The notes beneath the pieces were generated by a model. That model saw only the letters and a program-made list of their open reading frames with translations. It had not been told where the DNA came from and did not search any database. Below, piece after piece: positions 1 through 8,300 of a stretch of DNA of 64,000 bases. This DNA comes from Gottfriedia sp049568075 (GTDB lineage Bacteria > Bacillota > Bacilli > Bacillales > Bacillaceae_G): the NCBI GenBank assembly GCA_049568075.1, contig CP144911.1; one strand, given 5' to 3'. The first letter of the stretch is position 1, and each line of letters opens with the position of its first letter. The position numbers and the translations under genes are program-made.

Positions 1-1
1 T

Positions 2-67
2 GGAGGAACTTCTTCAACAACAGCTCTTAAAGGCTCTACTGAGGAACAACAATTTTCATCTAATTAA
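2..67 (+). CDS. 3' end of a truncated upstream gene
   Basis: An open frame enters from the left edge and ends GSTEEQQFSSN-stop at 65-67, followed at once by a terminator-like hairpin, so it is probably the C-terminal end of a real gene. Only 21 residues (Gly/Ser/Thr/Gln-rich, polar) are visible, so no family can be named. Confidence 0.5.
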   Translation, partial: GGTSSTTALKGSTEEQQFSSN

Positions 68-72
68 TTAGT

Positions 73-113
73 AAAAAAACCACTTTTTTCGAATGTGAGA
101 AAGGTGGTTTTTC
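73..113 (+). terminator. Rho-independent terminator after the partial gene
   Basis: Complementary arms AAAAACCAC and GTGGTTTTT are followed by a T-rich tail, directly after the stop at 67. Confidence 0.7.
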
Positions 114-167
114 TATTGGCTTTTATCCTAAAATTTAGTAAACAATGACACTTTTGTTAAAGTATTC

Positions 168-180
168 AAAAAATGATTTT
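168..180. promoter_or_regulatory. ComK AT-box candidate upstream of comK
   Basis: The sequence AAAA-aatga-TTTT matches exactly the AAAA-N5-TTTT half-site bound by ComK dimers. It lies about 180 bp before the comK start and fits the known positive autoregulation of comK. I found no second perfect AT-box at the usual 8, 18 or 31 bp spacing, so this may be a degenerate K-box or chance in AT-rich DNA. Confidence 0.45.
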
Positions 181-262
181 ATAAATAAAGATTTGTGATA
201 TTATTTCTCTAACATCAATGTTGCTACTATACTTCATGTTAAAAAATTCTTTGTCTGATCTT

Positions 263-326
263 GTTAAACTTTATTGTTGGCTATCAAATTATTTAAGAGA
301 CTAACTTGTAGCCAACAAAATTTAAC
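263..326. repeat. Inverted repeat in the comK leader
   Basis: Perfect 10-bp arms TTGTTGGCTA (274-283) and TAGCCAACAA (309-318) are flanked by an outer pair GTTAAA (263-268) and TTTAAC (321-326). The loop is 25 nt. It lies 31 bp before the comK start codon. No T-run follows, so it is not a terminator; it could be an RNA stem in the 5' UTR or an operator. Confidence 0.7.
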
Positions 327-356
327 AGTTCAATACTAATAACAGAAGGAGTTGTA

Positions 357-935
357 ATGATGAATCATGTGAAAGGACAAGTTAAAGTATTAAATGAGTA
401 TGAGATTAATAAGTCGACAATGGCAATCATTCCAGAATTTACGGTCGATTTAGTTGTAATTTCAAAAGTATTCGAAACAGATGATAATTTTTATGTTTTA
501 ATGAAACCGATTGAAATTATAGAAAGGAGCTGTGCTTACTTCGGAAGTAGTTACCGGGGTAGGCGTGAAGGAACGAAACAAATGATTTCCATCACTCACA
601 AACCACCAATAGCGATCAGCTCAATGAATCAAATTTTCTTTTTCCCCACTTCATCTTCTTTAAAAGTAGAATGTTCTTGGATCTCCTACAATCATGTTTC
701 TAATTTCAGAGGCGGTAAATACAATCGATCAGTTGTTGAATTTTTCAATGGTGTTGAACTTCCATTAGAAATATCTCGTGGCTCATTTGAAAACCAATTA
801 TACCGAACTGCACATTTAAGGGCTATTTATGAAGACAGGCTTAATCCTGAAAATACCCAACAAAAATCTTACAAATTAATCCCAGATAACGAAATTACCT
901 CATATATAAAAGGAATGTCAGTACACGAAAAATAA
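357..935 (+). CDS. comK: Competence transcription factor ComK
   Basis: ComK is the master activator of genetic competence; it binds paired AT-boxes in late competence promoters and its own promoter. The 192-aa product has the family's usual length and its signature blocks in order: RSCAYFGSSYRGRREGT (about 58-74), SHKPPI, NQIFFFPT-SS, and SFENQLYRTAHLR (about 142-154). Start: ATG 357 lies 5-6 nt after AGAAGGAG; a second ATG follows immediately at 360. An AT-box and a large inverted repeat lie upstream and a terminator follows. Its antagonist adaptor gene mecA is in this window (49376). med and comZ, which help express comK in B. subtilis, are missing at their usual site near 35.5 kb. Confidence 0.96.
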   Translation: MMNHVKGQVKVLNEYEINKSTMAIIPEFTVDLVVISKVFETDDNFYVLMKPIEIIERSCAYFGSSYRGRREGTKQMISITHKPPIAISSMNQIFFFPTSSSLKVECSWISYNHVSNFRGGKYNRSVVEFFNGVELPLEISRGSFENQLYRTAHLRAIYEDRLNPENTQQKSYKLIPDNEITSYIKGMSVHEK

Positions 936-956
936 AAATGAAAGATTAAAATTTTG

Positions 957-987
957 ACTACTTAACATTTAGTAAAGTAGTTTTTTT
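957..987 (+). terminator. comK terminator
   Basis: ACTACTT and AAGTAGT arms followed by seven T residues, 20 bp after the comK stop. A near copy occurs at 3826-3862. Confidence 0.85.
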
Positions 988-1089
988 ATGTGAATTATTT
1001 GATCAAGTATGTAGAAGAAAAGATTATTTTGAAATTCAGAAATTTAGTCCTTTTAATTCTTAATAAGAAGGAACTGTTAAAGTAGATTG

Positions 1090-1131
1090 TTGATTTCTTA
1101 TTCTACTATATGGCAGTTTAGTTGAAAAAGG
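1090..1131 (+). repeat. Recurring leader motif, copy 1 (in a 295-bp gap)
   Basis: The stretch starting TTGATTTCTTATTCTACTAT and continuing TGGCAGTTTAGTTGAAAAAG is closely matched at 2852-2893 and partly at 3240-3266 (TGGCAGATAGTTCAATAAG). Nothing else recognisable lies in the gap between the comK terminator and the acetyltransferase at 1283. Confidence 0.5.
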
Positions 1132-1282
1132 TAATTTGAGTATAAATGAGAAATAGTTCAAGTCCATCTAAGACACTTATTTACTTATTTCCTAATGCTG
1201 TAACTTTTTAATCTATATAATTAATTTACCCGAAATTATTGGAATTTTGGTAAAATTTAAATATGTAAGGGAGGTATTCAAC

Positions 1283-1744
1283 TTGATCGTATTAAAAGAA
1301 GTCACTATTCAAAACTGGTTTAACATCGTTATGCTTAGAAGTGCTAATGATCAAGCGAATAAAATTTTCGAAAAAAATATTGCTTCTAATTGTTTTTCTC
1401 TAGCACAGTCTAGTATAGAAGGAAACTGGGTCACAAAAGCTATCTATTATAATGAAACCCTAATCGGATTTACTATGTATGGTTATTCAGAAGAACTTCA
1501 AGGATATGAAATTTGTAGATTTATGATAGATTTTAACCACCAAGGTAAAGGGTATGGAAAAGAAGGATTAAACTTAGTAATACAAGAAATAGTAAACCAT
1601 TTTAAATGTGAAGAGATACTACTAAGCTTCCATCCAGAAAATGAGAAGGCAAAAAAACTATATGAATCAGTAGGATTTCAGAATACTGGAAAGGTTGTTA
1701 AAGGTTTCGTTGATGAGCATATATATTCTTTAAAAACTAAGTAG
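1283..1744 (+). CDS. GNAT N-acetyltransferase, BltD-like (diamine/spermidine type)
   Basis: A GNAT acetyltransferase transfers acetyl from acetyl-CoA to an amine. The acetyl-CoA motif A is seen in FMIDFNHQGKGYGKEGL (about 91-107, Q-x-x-G-x-G pattern) and motif B in ENEKAKKLYESVGF (about 128-141). At 153 aa it has the size of B. subtilis BltD, and GFTMYGYSEE plus the C-terminal layout resemble that spermidine acetyltransferase. I chose TTG 1283 because GGGAGG (1269-1274) precedes it by 8 nt; an in-frame ATG at 1247 has no ribosome site. There is no multidrug-efflux partner such as blt beside it, so the substrate is inferred only from similarity. Confidence 0.82.
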   Translation: MIVLKEVTIQNWFNIVMLRSANDQANKIFEKNIASNCFSLAQSSIEGNWVTKAIYYNETLIGFTMYGYSEELQGYEICRFMIDFNHQGKGYGKEGLNLVIQEIVNHFKCEEILLSFHPENEKAKKLYESVGFQNTGKVVKGFVDEHIYSLKTK

Positions 1745-1897
1745 TACATTTAATATTTTAGACAGTCAACAATTTATATAGTAATTAAGAATACCAACAT
1801 AATTTATTGTGTTCTTTAAGTATTGCATTAGTTGAATAACAAGAATGACTATATAGAAATAAACGCATTTTTTTACAGAAAGGAGGGCTTACGTTTT

Positions 1898-2191
1898 ATG
1901 ACGTTTAGCGACCGTTTTTTCAAGAACAGGATAAAGCCGATCGTAATTACTCAAATGATATTGGGAATTCCAGTTACGTTATTTTTTATTTTTTCCTTAA
2001 AATCATCTCTCGCCGCTAATTTTTTCTATTCTGGACTAATAGGAATTACCCTTGCGTTATATATGTTTTTATCTGGGATAGAGCAATATATTTTAAAAAA
2101 GAAAAGTTGGTCAATTACCTTCTTTGTCTTATCGGTAATTATAATTTTAGTTGCATCACAATCCTTTTATATATCACAACTACATAAATAA
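1898..2191 (+). CDS. Small membrane protein, YczI/DUF3953-like
   Basis: A 97-aa protein with three predicted membrane segments (about 16-36, 40-60, 72-92). The block LSGIEQYILKKKSWSITFF followed by a hydrophobic helix and ASQSF resembles the C-terminal half of B. subtilis YczI (DUF3953); the function is unknown. The start at ATG 1898 follows AGGAGG (1881-1886) by 11 nt; upstream in-frame ATGs lack a ribosome site. It is the first of four small membrane proteins in a row, each with its own ribosome site and leader. Confidence 0.65.
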   Translation: MTFSDRFFKNRIKPIVITQMILGIPVTLFFIFSLKSSLAANFFYSGLIGITLALYMFLSGIEQYILKKKSWSITFFVLSVIIILVASQSFYISQLHK

Positions 2192-2233
2192 CTCTTATTA
2201 AACTAACGCAGAGCTTTAGTTCAATGAAAAGTT

Positions 2234-2260
2234 AAGAAGCTGATTATCGGCTTCTTTTTT
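2234..2260 (+). terminator. Terminator after the YczI-like gene
   Basis: AAGAAGC-t-GAT and ATC-g-GCTTCTT arms followed by T6. Confidence 0.8.
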
Positions 2261-2446
2261 GTGTTTAAAAATCAAACATTAAAAGAGTGACTAATTCAAG
2301 ATAATGGTAATTTAGTCCTTTAAAAGTGGATTTCCATTTATTCAAAAAAGATTACCTTAGTACCCAAAAAAATAACCCAATTGACGATTTAGAACACAAA
2401 ATAGATAATTTACTTATCAACATTTAATGAATAAGAGGGAGTTTTT

Positions 2447-2800
2447 ATGAATCGGTATGAAAGGACAGAATCAGTAATTATCGGAATTGTTTTTATGATT
2501 TTTTATGTATTAATAAAAATGGATTTTTCGATTGCCATCTCGTTGATTTTATTAGTTCTGTTTTTTGTTTTCTTATACTACACACAACATTTGTTTAAAA
2601 AGAAGATGGAAGATCATTGTTTGAGTCGTGGTTTTACTTCAAAATGGTATTTTATAGTCATCTGCTTCTTATTTATTTTTCTTTATAATGGAGTAATAAA
2701 TATCGCATTTTTTGAACGTTCATTTTTAAAAGGCTCATCAACACTACTGTTTGGAGGAATAGGGACTTTAATTGGTTCGTTTGTGAACATTAAAAATTAA
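2447..2800 (+). CDS. Small integral membrane protein, unknown
   Basis: A 117-aa protein not recognised. It shows four hydrophobic stretches (about 10-25, 27-46, 67-86, 94-113) with a charged cytoplasmic-looking loop QHLFKKKMEDHCLSRGF between the second and third. Start ATG 2447 follows GAGGGAG by 5-6 nt. It sits in the same small-membrane-protein cluster as its neighbours. Confidence 0.7.
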   Translation: MNRYERTESVIIGIVFMIFYVLIKMDFSIAISLILLVLFFVFLYYTQHLFKKKMEDHCLSRGFTSKWYFIVICFLFIFLYNGVINIAFFERSFLKGSSTLLFGGIGTLIGSFVNIKN

Positions 2801-2851
2801 TATAAATCAACCTTGAACGAGTGTTTTTTTGAGGACTATTATAAAAGATTT

Positions 2852-2893
2852 TTGATTTCTTTATTTAATAAAATGGCAGGATAGTTTAATAAG
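2852..2893 (+). repeat. Recurring leader motif, copy 2
   Basis: TTGATTTCTTTATTTAATAA followed by AATGGCAGGATAGTTTAATAAG closely matches copy 1 (1090-1131). It lies about 50 bp before the next small membrane protein gene; a shorter version (TGGCAGATAGTTCAATAAG, about 3247-3265) lies before the gene at 3344. Confidence 0.55.
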
Positions 2894-2941
2894 AATATAG
2901 AAACTTTCATTAAACATATTATAAAATAGGGGATTAACTAA

Positions 2942-3193
2942 ATGAAAAACTTTGGGATAATATTTGTATTTATGGGAGTTATTATGATGGTATTAGGTGG
3001 GTTCGAAAAGATACTTATTTCCTTATCTTTTAACGGTAATGGTAACGGTATTGATATGACCGCAATTAAAAATTTAACAACTTCATATTTATGGAATATT
3101 ACAAACTTCACCTTCTGGTTTGGATTATTATTTTTCATTATTGGTTTAAGTGTATTTTTCGAAGTCTCAAAATATTTTAAAGTGGAAAATTGA
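2942..3193 (+). CDS. Small membrane protein, unknown
   Basis: An 83-aa protein with two membrane helices (about 5-30 and 55-75) joined by an asparagine/glycine-rich loop (NGNGNG). No family recognised. Start ATG 2942 follows AGGGG by 7 nt. A complementary frame on the other strand is open only because the segment is low in stops. Confidence 0.6.
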   Translation: MKNFGIIFVFMGVIMMVLGGFEKILISLSFNGNGNGIDMTAIKNLTTSYLWNITNFTFWFGLLFFIIGLSVFFEVSKYFKVEN

Positions 3194-3198
3194 TTTTA

Positions 3199-3238
3199 TT
3201 AAAAAACTCGATCGGCTATTTAGTCGATTTTTTTTATT
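3199..3238 (+). terminator. Imperfect terminator
   Basis: AAAAAACTCGA and TCGATTTTTTTT arms around a GC-poor loop, ending in T8, directly after the 83-aa gene. Confidence 0.55.
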
Positions 3239-3343
3239 GAAGTAAATGGCAGATAGTTCAATAAGGATTAATTATAAAAGGGAATATCATTTATTTCAAT
3301 AATTTACATATTATGGAAAAAATACTATAAAGGAGATAGATTG

Positions 3344-3628
3344 ATGGATTACGGATTATTGATTGTTGGAATAGCACTTTTACTTGTGTCTTACCTAGTC
3401 GCTGTGAAAAAACAAACATGGTTGTTAGCCGGTTTTAATGAGAAAATGATAAAAAATAAGTCCTTGTTAGGAAAAGTGGTAGGTGGAGGTTTTTCTCTTC
3501 CTCTCAGCATGTTAATAATTATTAATAGTATTTTCGACTATCCTTATGAAGTAACGCTTCTTATAATAATAATGTTGATTTTATTAACAATGGTGTACTT
3601 ATTTATCAATAGAAGATTACTCGATTAG
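3344..3628 (+). CDS. DUF3784-like membrane protein
   Basis: A 94-aa protein: N-terminal membrane helix (about 2-20), central segment KKQTWLLAGFNEKMIKNKSLLGKVVGGGF typical of DUF3784 proteins in spacing (given here as positions about 21-49), then two more helices. The role of the family is unknown. ATG 3344 is preferred to TTG 3341 because AGGAG ends 8 nt before it. Confidence 0.6.
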   Translation: MDYGLLIVGIALLLVSYLVAVKKQTWLLAGFNEKMIKNKSLLGKVVGGGFSLPLSMLIIINSIFDYPYEVTLLIIIMLILLTMVYLFINRRLLD

Positions 3629-4069
3629 TTCAACTAATGCATGCCATAGTTAGATAAAAGCTCCTAAAGGTTGTCTAATTTGACAGTCTTTTTTTATTTC
3701 AAAAAAACATTTTAATTTAACAGAGCTAATACGAAAAATAATATAAATTAACATAGCGTTCGTTTTCATCTATTAAATCAACATGACGTGACTTATTTAA
3801 ATGACAAATTCTCTTTCAACGCATGAAAAAACTACTTTACCATTCAGTGAAGTAGTTTTTTTATTTATTCAAAAATAGTTTATTAGAATTAGATTAAGCA
3901 TCATTAGGAACAAATTAGTAAAAAAATATTTATAATATGATCAGTCAAATTATTACAAAAAATACTAGTTAGAATCATTTATTATTATTGAATAAATAGT
4001 TATATGTGATAATGTTAACAGTAAGGATATCTATTTAGAAATACGGCTTAAGGAGAGATTCATATTTAA
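3629..4069. other. 441-bp gap with an orphan terminator and no supported gene
   Basis: I see no open frame with a ribosome site here. The only structured element is the terminator at 3826-3862. The upstream region of the next gene is very AT-rich with several TATAAT-like words, none clearly paired with a -35. Confidence 0.6.
3826..3862 (+). terminator. Orphan terminator resembling the comK terminator
   Basis: AAAACTACTT and AAGTAGTTTT arms with a T-tail. The stem is the same as that after comK (957-987) with a different loop. No gene ends in the preceding 197 bp, so it may mark a lost gene or serve the gene ending at 3628. Confidence 0.7.
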
Positions 4070-4711
4070 ATGAACGTTTTTGACTTAAAGGCTTTTTTTA
4101 CAGAAGAACATTTTTTACATCTCATTCAACAATACAAAGATTATGGTCCATTAGTTGGAATTTCAATCCCTTTTATCGAAGCAATTTGTCCAATTTTACC
4201 TTTGGTCATTTTTGTATTTGCTAATGCAGCAGCATTTGGTCCTTTTTTAGGTTTTTTATATTCATGGATTGGTTCTTGCTTAGGTTCCATTTTACTATTC
4301 TATGTTGTTAGAAAATTTGGTCAGAAACGATTTTTTTCCTTTATAAGTAAACATAAGAAAGTAGAATCATCAATAGGGTGGATTGAAAAAAGGGGATTTG
4401 GTCCAATTTTTATTATGTTTGCATTTCCGTTTTCACCATCTTTTTTAATAAATATAGTAGCCGGTTTGTCACGTATTAAAATATCACAATTTCTTATCGC
4501 ATTGGTACTTGGAAAGTTTACAATGATCGCGATGATTAGTTATTTAGGGAAAGATTTAACTTCAGTGTTTCAGAAACCGATTAAAGCATTGTACATAGGA
4601 ATTTTTATATTCGTATTATGGATAGTTGGAAAAGTGATTGAGAAACGTATGGACATCAAAGAAAAAACAACAGAGAAAAAGAGTGCGTCTCGATCATCTG
4701 ATGAGCAATAA
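4070..4711 (+). CDS. yhjE: TVP38/TMEM64 (VTT/DedA-related) membrane protein, YhjE-like
   Basis: A 213-aa polytopic membrane protein with the SNARE-associated/VTT arrangement: conserved IEAICPILPLVIF (about 35-47), a glycine-rich GFLYSWIGSCLGSILLFYVVRKFG, and FAFPFSPSFLINIVAGLSRIK with the usual F-P-F-x-P. These proteins are linked to lipid transport or scrambling in the membrane; a specific role here is unknown. The C-terminus is a charged tail (KEKTTEKKSASRSSDEQ). It lies directly before a type I signal peptidase, the same order as yhjE-sipV in B. subtilis. Start ATG 4070; AAGGAGA lies about 14 nt upstream, slightly far. Confidence 0.85.
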   Translation: MNVFDLKAFFTEEHFLHLIQQYKDYGPLVGISIPFIEAICPILPLVIFVFANAAAFGPFLGFLYSWIGSCLGSILLFYVVRKFGQKRFFSFISKHKKVESSIGWIEKRGFGPIFIMFAFPFSPSFLINIVAGLSRIKISQFLIALVLGKFTMIAMISYLGKDLTSVFQKPIKALYIGIFIFVLWIVGKVIEKRMDIKEKTTEKKSASRSSDEQ

Positions 4712-4745
4712 AGTATTATGACTCAGGGAGGGAGAGAGCAACTTT

Positions 4746-5297
4746 ATGCTAAGAAAAGAAGTATTTGACTGGGGAAAAGCGATCATTATTGGGATCGCAA
4801 TTGCTTTTATTGTAAGAACGTTCTTATTTTCTACATATGTAGTTGATGGAGAATCTATGATGCCAACTTTAAAGGATGGAAACTTACTAGTTATAAATAA
4901 ATTTGGATATGAAATTAGTGATATTAACAGATTTGACGTAATTGTTTTTCATGCAAATAAGCAAGAAGATTATGTTAAACGTGTCATTGGTTTACCTGGA
5001 GATTCAATTGAATATAAAGATGATCAGCTTTATGTTAACGATAAAAAATGGAATGAACCATATTTAAATGATTACAAAAGTTCTTTAAAGGGAACAACTT
5101 TTACACCTGATTTTAATTTAAACGAAGTTACAGGTAAAACGAAAGTTCCACCAGGCTATGTTTTTGTTGAAGGGGACAATCGACCAAAAAGTTATGACAG
5201 TCGTTTGTTTGGATTTGTAAAAATTGATAAAATTGTAGGGAAGGTCGATCTACTTTATTGGCCACTTTCAAGTTTGAATACGAATTTTAACAAATAA
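4746..5297 (+). CDS. sipV: Type I signal peptidase, SipV-like
   Basis: Signal peptidase I removes N-terminal signal peptides from secreted proteins at the outer face of the membrane. The 183-aa product has one N-terminal membrane anchor (about 10-30), the nucleophile Ser37 in DGESMMPTL, the general base Lys78 in YVKRVIGLPGDS, and the GDNRPKSYDSR box (about 147-157). Start ATG 4746 follows GGGAGGGAGAG. It is 34 bp after yhjE, consistent with co-transcription. The symbol rests on neighbourhood with yhjE; paralogues SipS/T/U are similar. Confidence 0.9.
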   Translation: MLRKEVFDWGKAIIIGIAIAFIVRTFLFSTYVVDGESMMPTLKDGNLLVINKFGYEISDINRFDVIVFHANKQEDYVKRVIGLPGDSIEYKDDQLYVNDKKWNEPYLNDYKSSLKGTTFTPDFNLNEVTGKTKVPPGYVFVEGDNRPKSYDSRLFGFVKIDKIVGKVDLLYWPLSSLNTNFNK

Positions 5298-5316
5298 GCT
5301 CCTTATGGGGGCTTTT
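5295..5316 (+). terminator. Terminator after sipV
   Basis: Arms AAGCTCC/GGGGCTT-type with loop TTAT and a short T-run overlap the sipV stop codon. Confidence 0.65.
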
Positions 5317-5390
5317 CTTATTAGGTACACATTTAAACACTTTTTTACTAAACAATAACCATTATTCTAATACATTAAGGAGGGGGATTT

Positions 5391-8300
5391 ATGTCGTTTC
5401 AATTTATATTAGGACGTGCAGGAAGTGGAAAAACGCATCACATTTTAAATGAGATTACAGATCGATTAAAGAACGAAACAAAAAATATCATTTTTATTGT
5501 ACCTGACCAAATGACCTTTCAGATGGAATATGAATTAGTTAAAAGGCAGGAAAAAAAAGCAATTATTAACTCCCAAGTTTTTAGTTTTACTCGATTAGCC
5601 TGGAAGGTTCTACAAGAAACAGGTGGAATCAGTCGGATTCATATTGGTGAGATTGGAATTTCTATGATTCTTCGAAAGATTATTGAAGAAAAGAAAGAAG
5701 ATTTGAAAGTTTTTCATCACGTTGCTGATCGACAAGGATTTTATAAGGAACTAACGGGTCTTATTGCTGAGTTTAAAGGTTTTCAAGTTTCTTCAGATGA
5801 ATTATCTTCCGTTATATTACAAATGGAGCAAGATTCATCAAAGGATCATATCTTTATTCAACAAAAGATAAATGATATTCAAATCGTGTTTGATGCTTTT
5901 AATACATATATGAAAGATAAGTATCTTGATTCAGAAGACTATTTAAATTTGTTGATTCAAGAATTACCTAAAAGTGATTATATAAAAGACAGTATTATTT
6001 ATATTGATGGATATTATGATTTGGCACCTCAAGAGCGAAATGTAGTTGAGGAGCTAATGAGATATTGTAGTGAGGTAAATTTCTCTCTCACAATCGACCG
6101 GCAATATGATGATTTTTTACCACATGAATTAAATTTATTTTATAAACCAGCGCTTCTATATCAACAAATTAATGAGATTGCTTTAAATACAATGCAAACA
6201 ATAGAGCAACCTGTTATTTGTCATCATAACTTTAGAAATCAATCGAATGATTTGAAGTATTTCGAAACGAATTTTGATAACAGACCAGTTAAGCCTTCGT
6301 TTGAATCAGATGGAATTAAGATTATGTCGGCATCTAATCGACGAGCTGAAGTAAATGGGATTGCCAAAGATATTATTAATAAGGTACGTGATCAAGGATA
6401 CCGATATCGTGATATAGCTATTTTCTTAAGAAATGGAGAATCATATTCGCATTTGATTTCGACTATTTTTCATGCGTACGAAATACCCATTTTCATTGAA
6501 GAAAAGCGTTCTATGTTAACGCATCCATTATTTACGTTTTTACAGGCTACTTTCGATATCATTCAAAAAAATTGGAGATATGAATCAGTTTTCAATGCGT
6601 ATAAAACGGAATTAGTTTATCCATTCGAAAGTAATCGTGATAAGAATCGTGAACAGCTCGAGTTATTTGAGAATTATTGCATAGCGTACGGTAAGCAAGG
6701 AAAAAGGTGGACGATTGAAGAGCCATGGAAGTATCGAAAGTATCGCTCAACTGAAGGTATTGATAGAGGGATAACAACTGAAGAGTTAGAATTCGAGGCA
6801 TTAATCAATTCCGTAAGAGATTTATTAGTAAAGCCAATACTTACATTTCAAAGCAATCTAAAGCAAGCAAAAAATGCGAGAGAAATGTGTGTAGCATTGT
6901 ATGAATTTGTTGAATCGCTAGATATTTCAAGGAAGCTTCAACGTTTAAAGGATGATGCTGAAAATCGATCCAATTTAATTGAAAGTAAAAATCATGAGCA
7001 AGTTTGGAAAGGGTTTATTCAACTTTTAGATGAATGCGTTGAATTAATTGGAGAAGAAAAGCTGTCTCGTAAAACATTTTTTGAAATTCTTCAAACTGGT
7101 TTTCAATCACTTCAATTTGCGAATGTTCCTGCATCATTAGATCAAGTAAACATAGCTGATTTTGATCATTCAAGATTACAAAATGTAAAATGTGCTTATA
7201 TCATTGGTGTAAATGAAGGTGTTATTCCAAGGAAGGCTAATGAAGACGGATTATTAGGCGATACTGCCAGGGAGTTTTTACAATCATTTGGTGTAGAAGT
7301 AGCACCAACAAGTAAGCACCAATTATTTGTAGAAAATTTTAATATCTATACTGGAATTAATCGTGCAAGCCATGAGTTAATCATTAGTTACCCATTAGCA
7401 AGTGATGATGGAAAAAGTCTTGCCCCATCAAGTCTCATTCAAAGGCTAAAATCGATTTTTCCAAATATACATCAACGATTTGAAAGTGGAGACTTAACAT
7501 TTAGTTCCGTAGAAGAACAGCTAACATCTATTACAAATTTTGGTACAGCGTTAACGAATTTAGTTTCTCAGCTTCAAGTTTGGTCTACTAGGGAAACAGA
7601 AACGAATATGGATTTATGGTGGACGCTTTATAATGTCTTACGAGAAAATTCTGATTCAAAAGATAAACTGTATAAAGTAATAGGTAGTGTAATGTATAAC
7701 AATGTCGCGAAAGATCTTGGAGAAGATTTAAGTACAGAATTATATGGGGAGGAATTGAGTGGATCGGTTTCACGAATCGAGCTTTTCCATCAATGCGCAT
7801 ATGCCCATTTTGCACGATATGGTCTAAAGCTTCAAGAACGTGAAATTTATAAGTTTGAATCATTTGATATGGGTCAATTATTCCACAGTGCTTTAACAAT
7901 TATTGGAGAGAATCTTTTACAGACAGGGAAAAGCTGGAGTAGTTTAACGAATTCAGAATGTGATGAATTAGCAGCTAAAGTAGTAGATGAAATCTCTCCA
8001 AAGTTTCAACGTGAGATTTTGTTAAGTACGAATCGCTATATGTTTTTAAAGAAAAAAATGAAGGATGTTATTGCTAAAGTATCCTCAATTTTAAGTCAAC
8101 AAGAGCATGCAGGTAAATTCGTTCCTGTTGCTTTAGAAGTACCATTTGGTATGGGTAAACAGTTAAATTCTTATGAACTTCCGATTGATAGGAAGAGAAG
8201 AATGGTATTAAATGGTCGAATTGACCGAATTGATAAAGCAACAAGTGAAAAAGGCGATTACTTACGAATTTTGGATTATAAATCAACGAAGAAGGAATTA

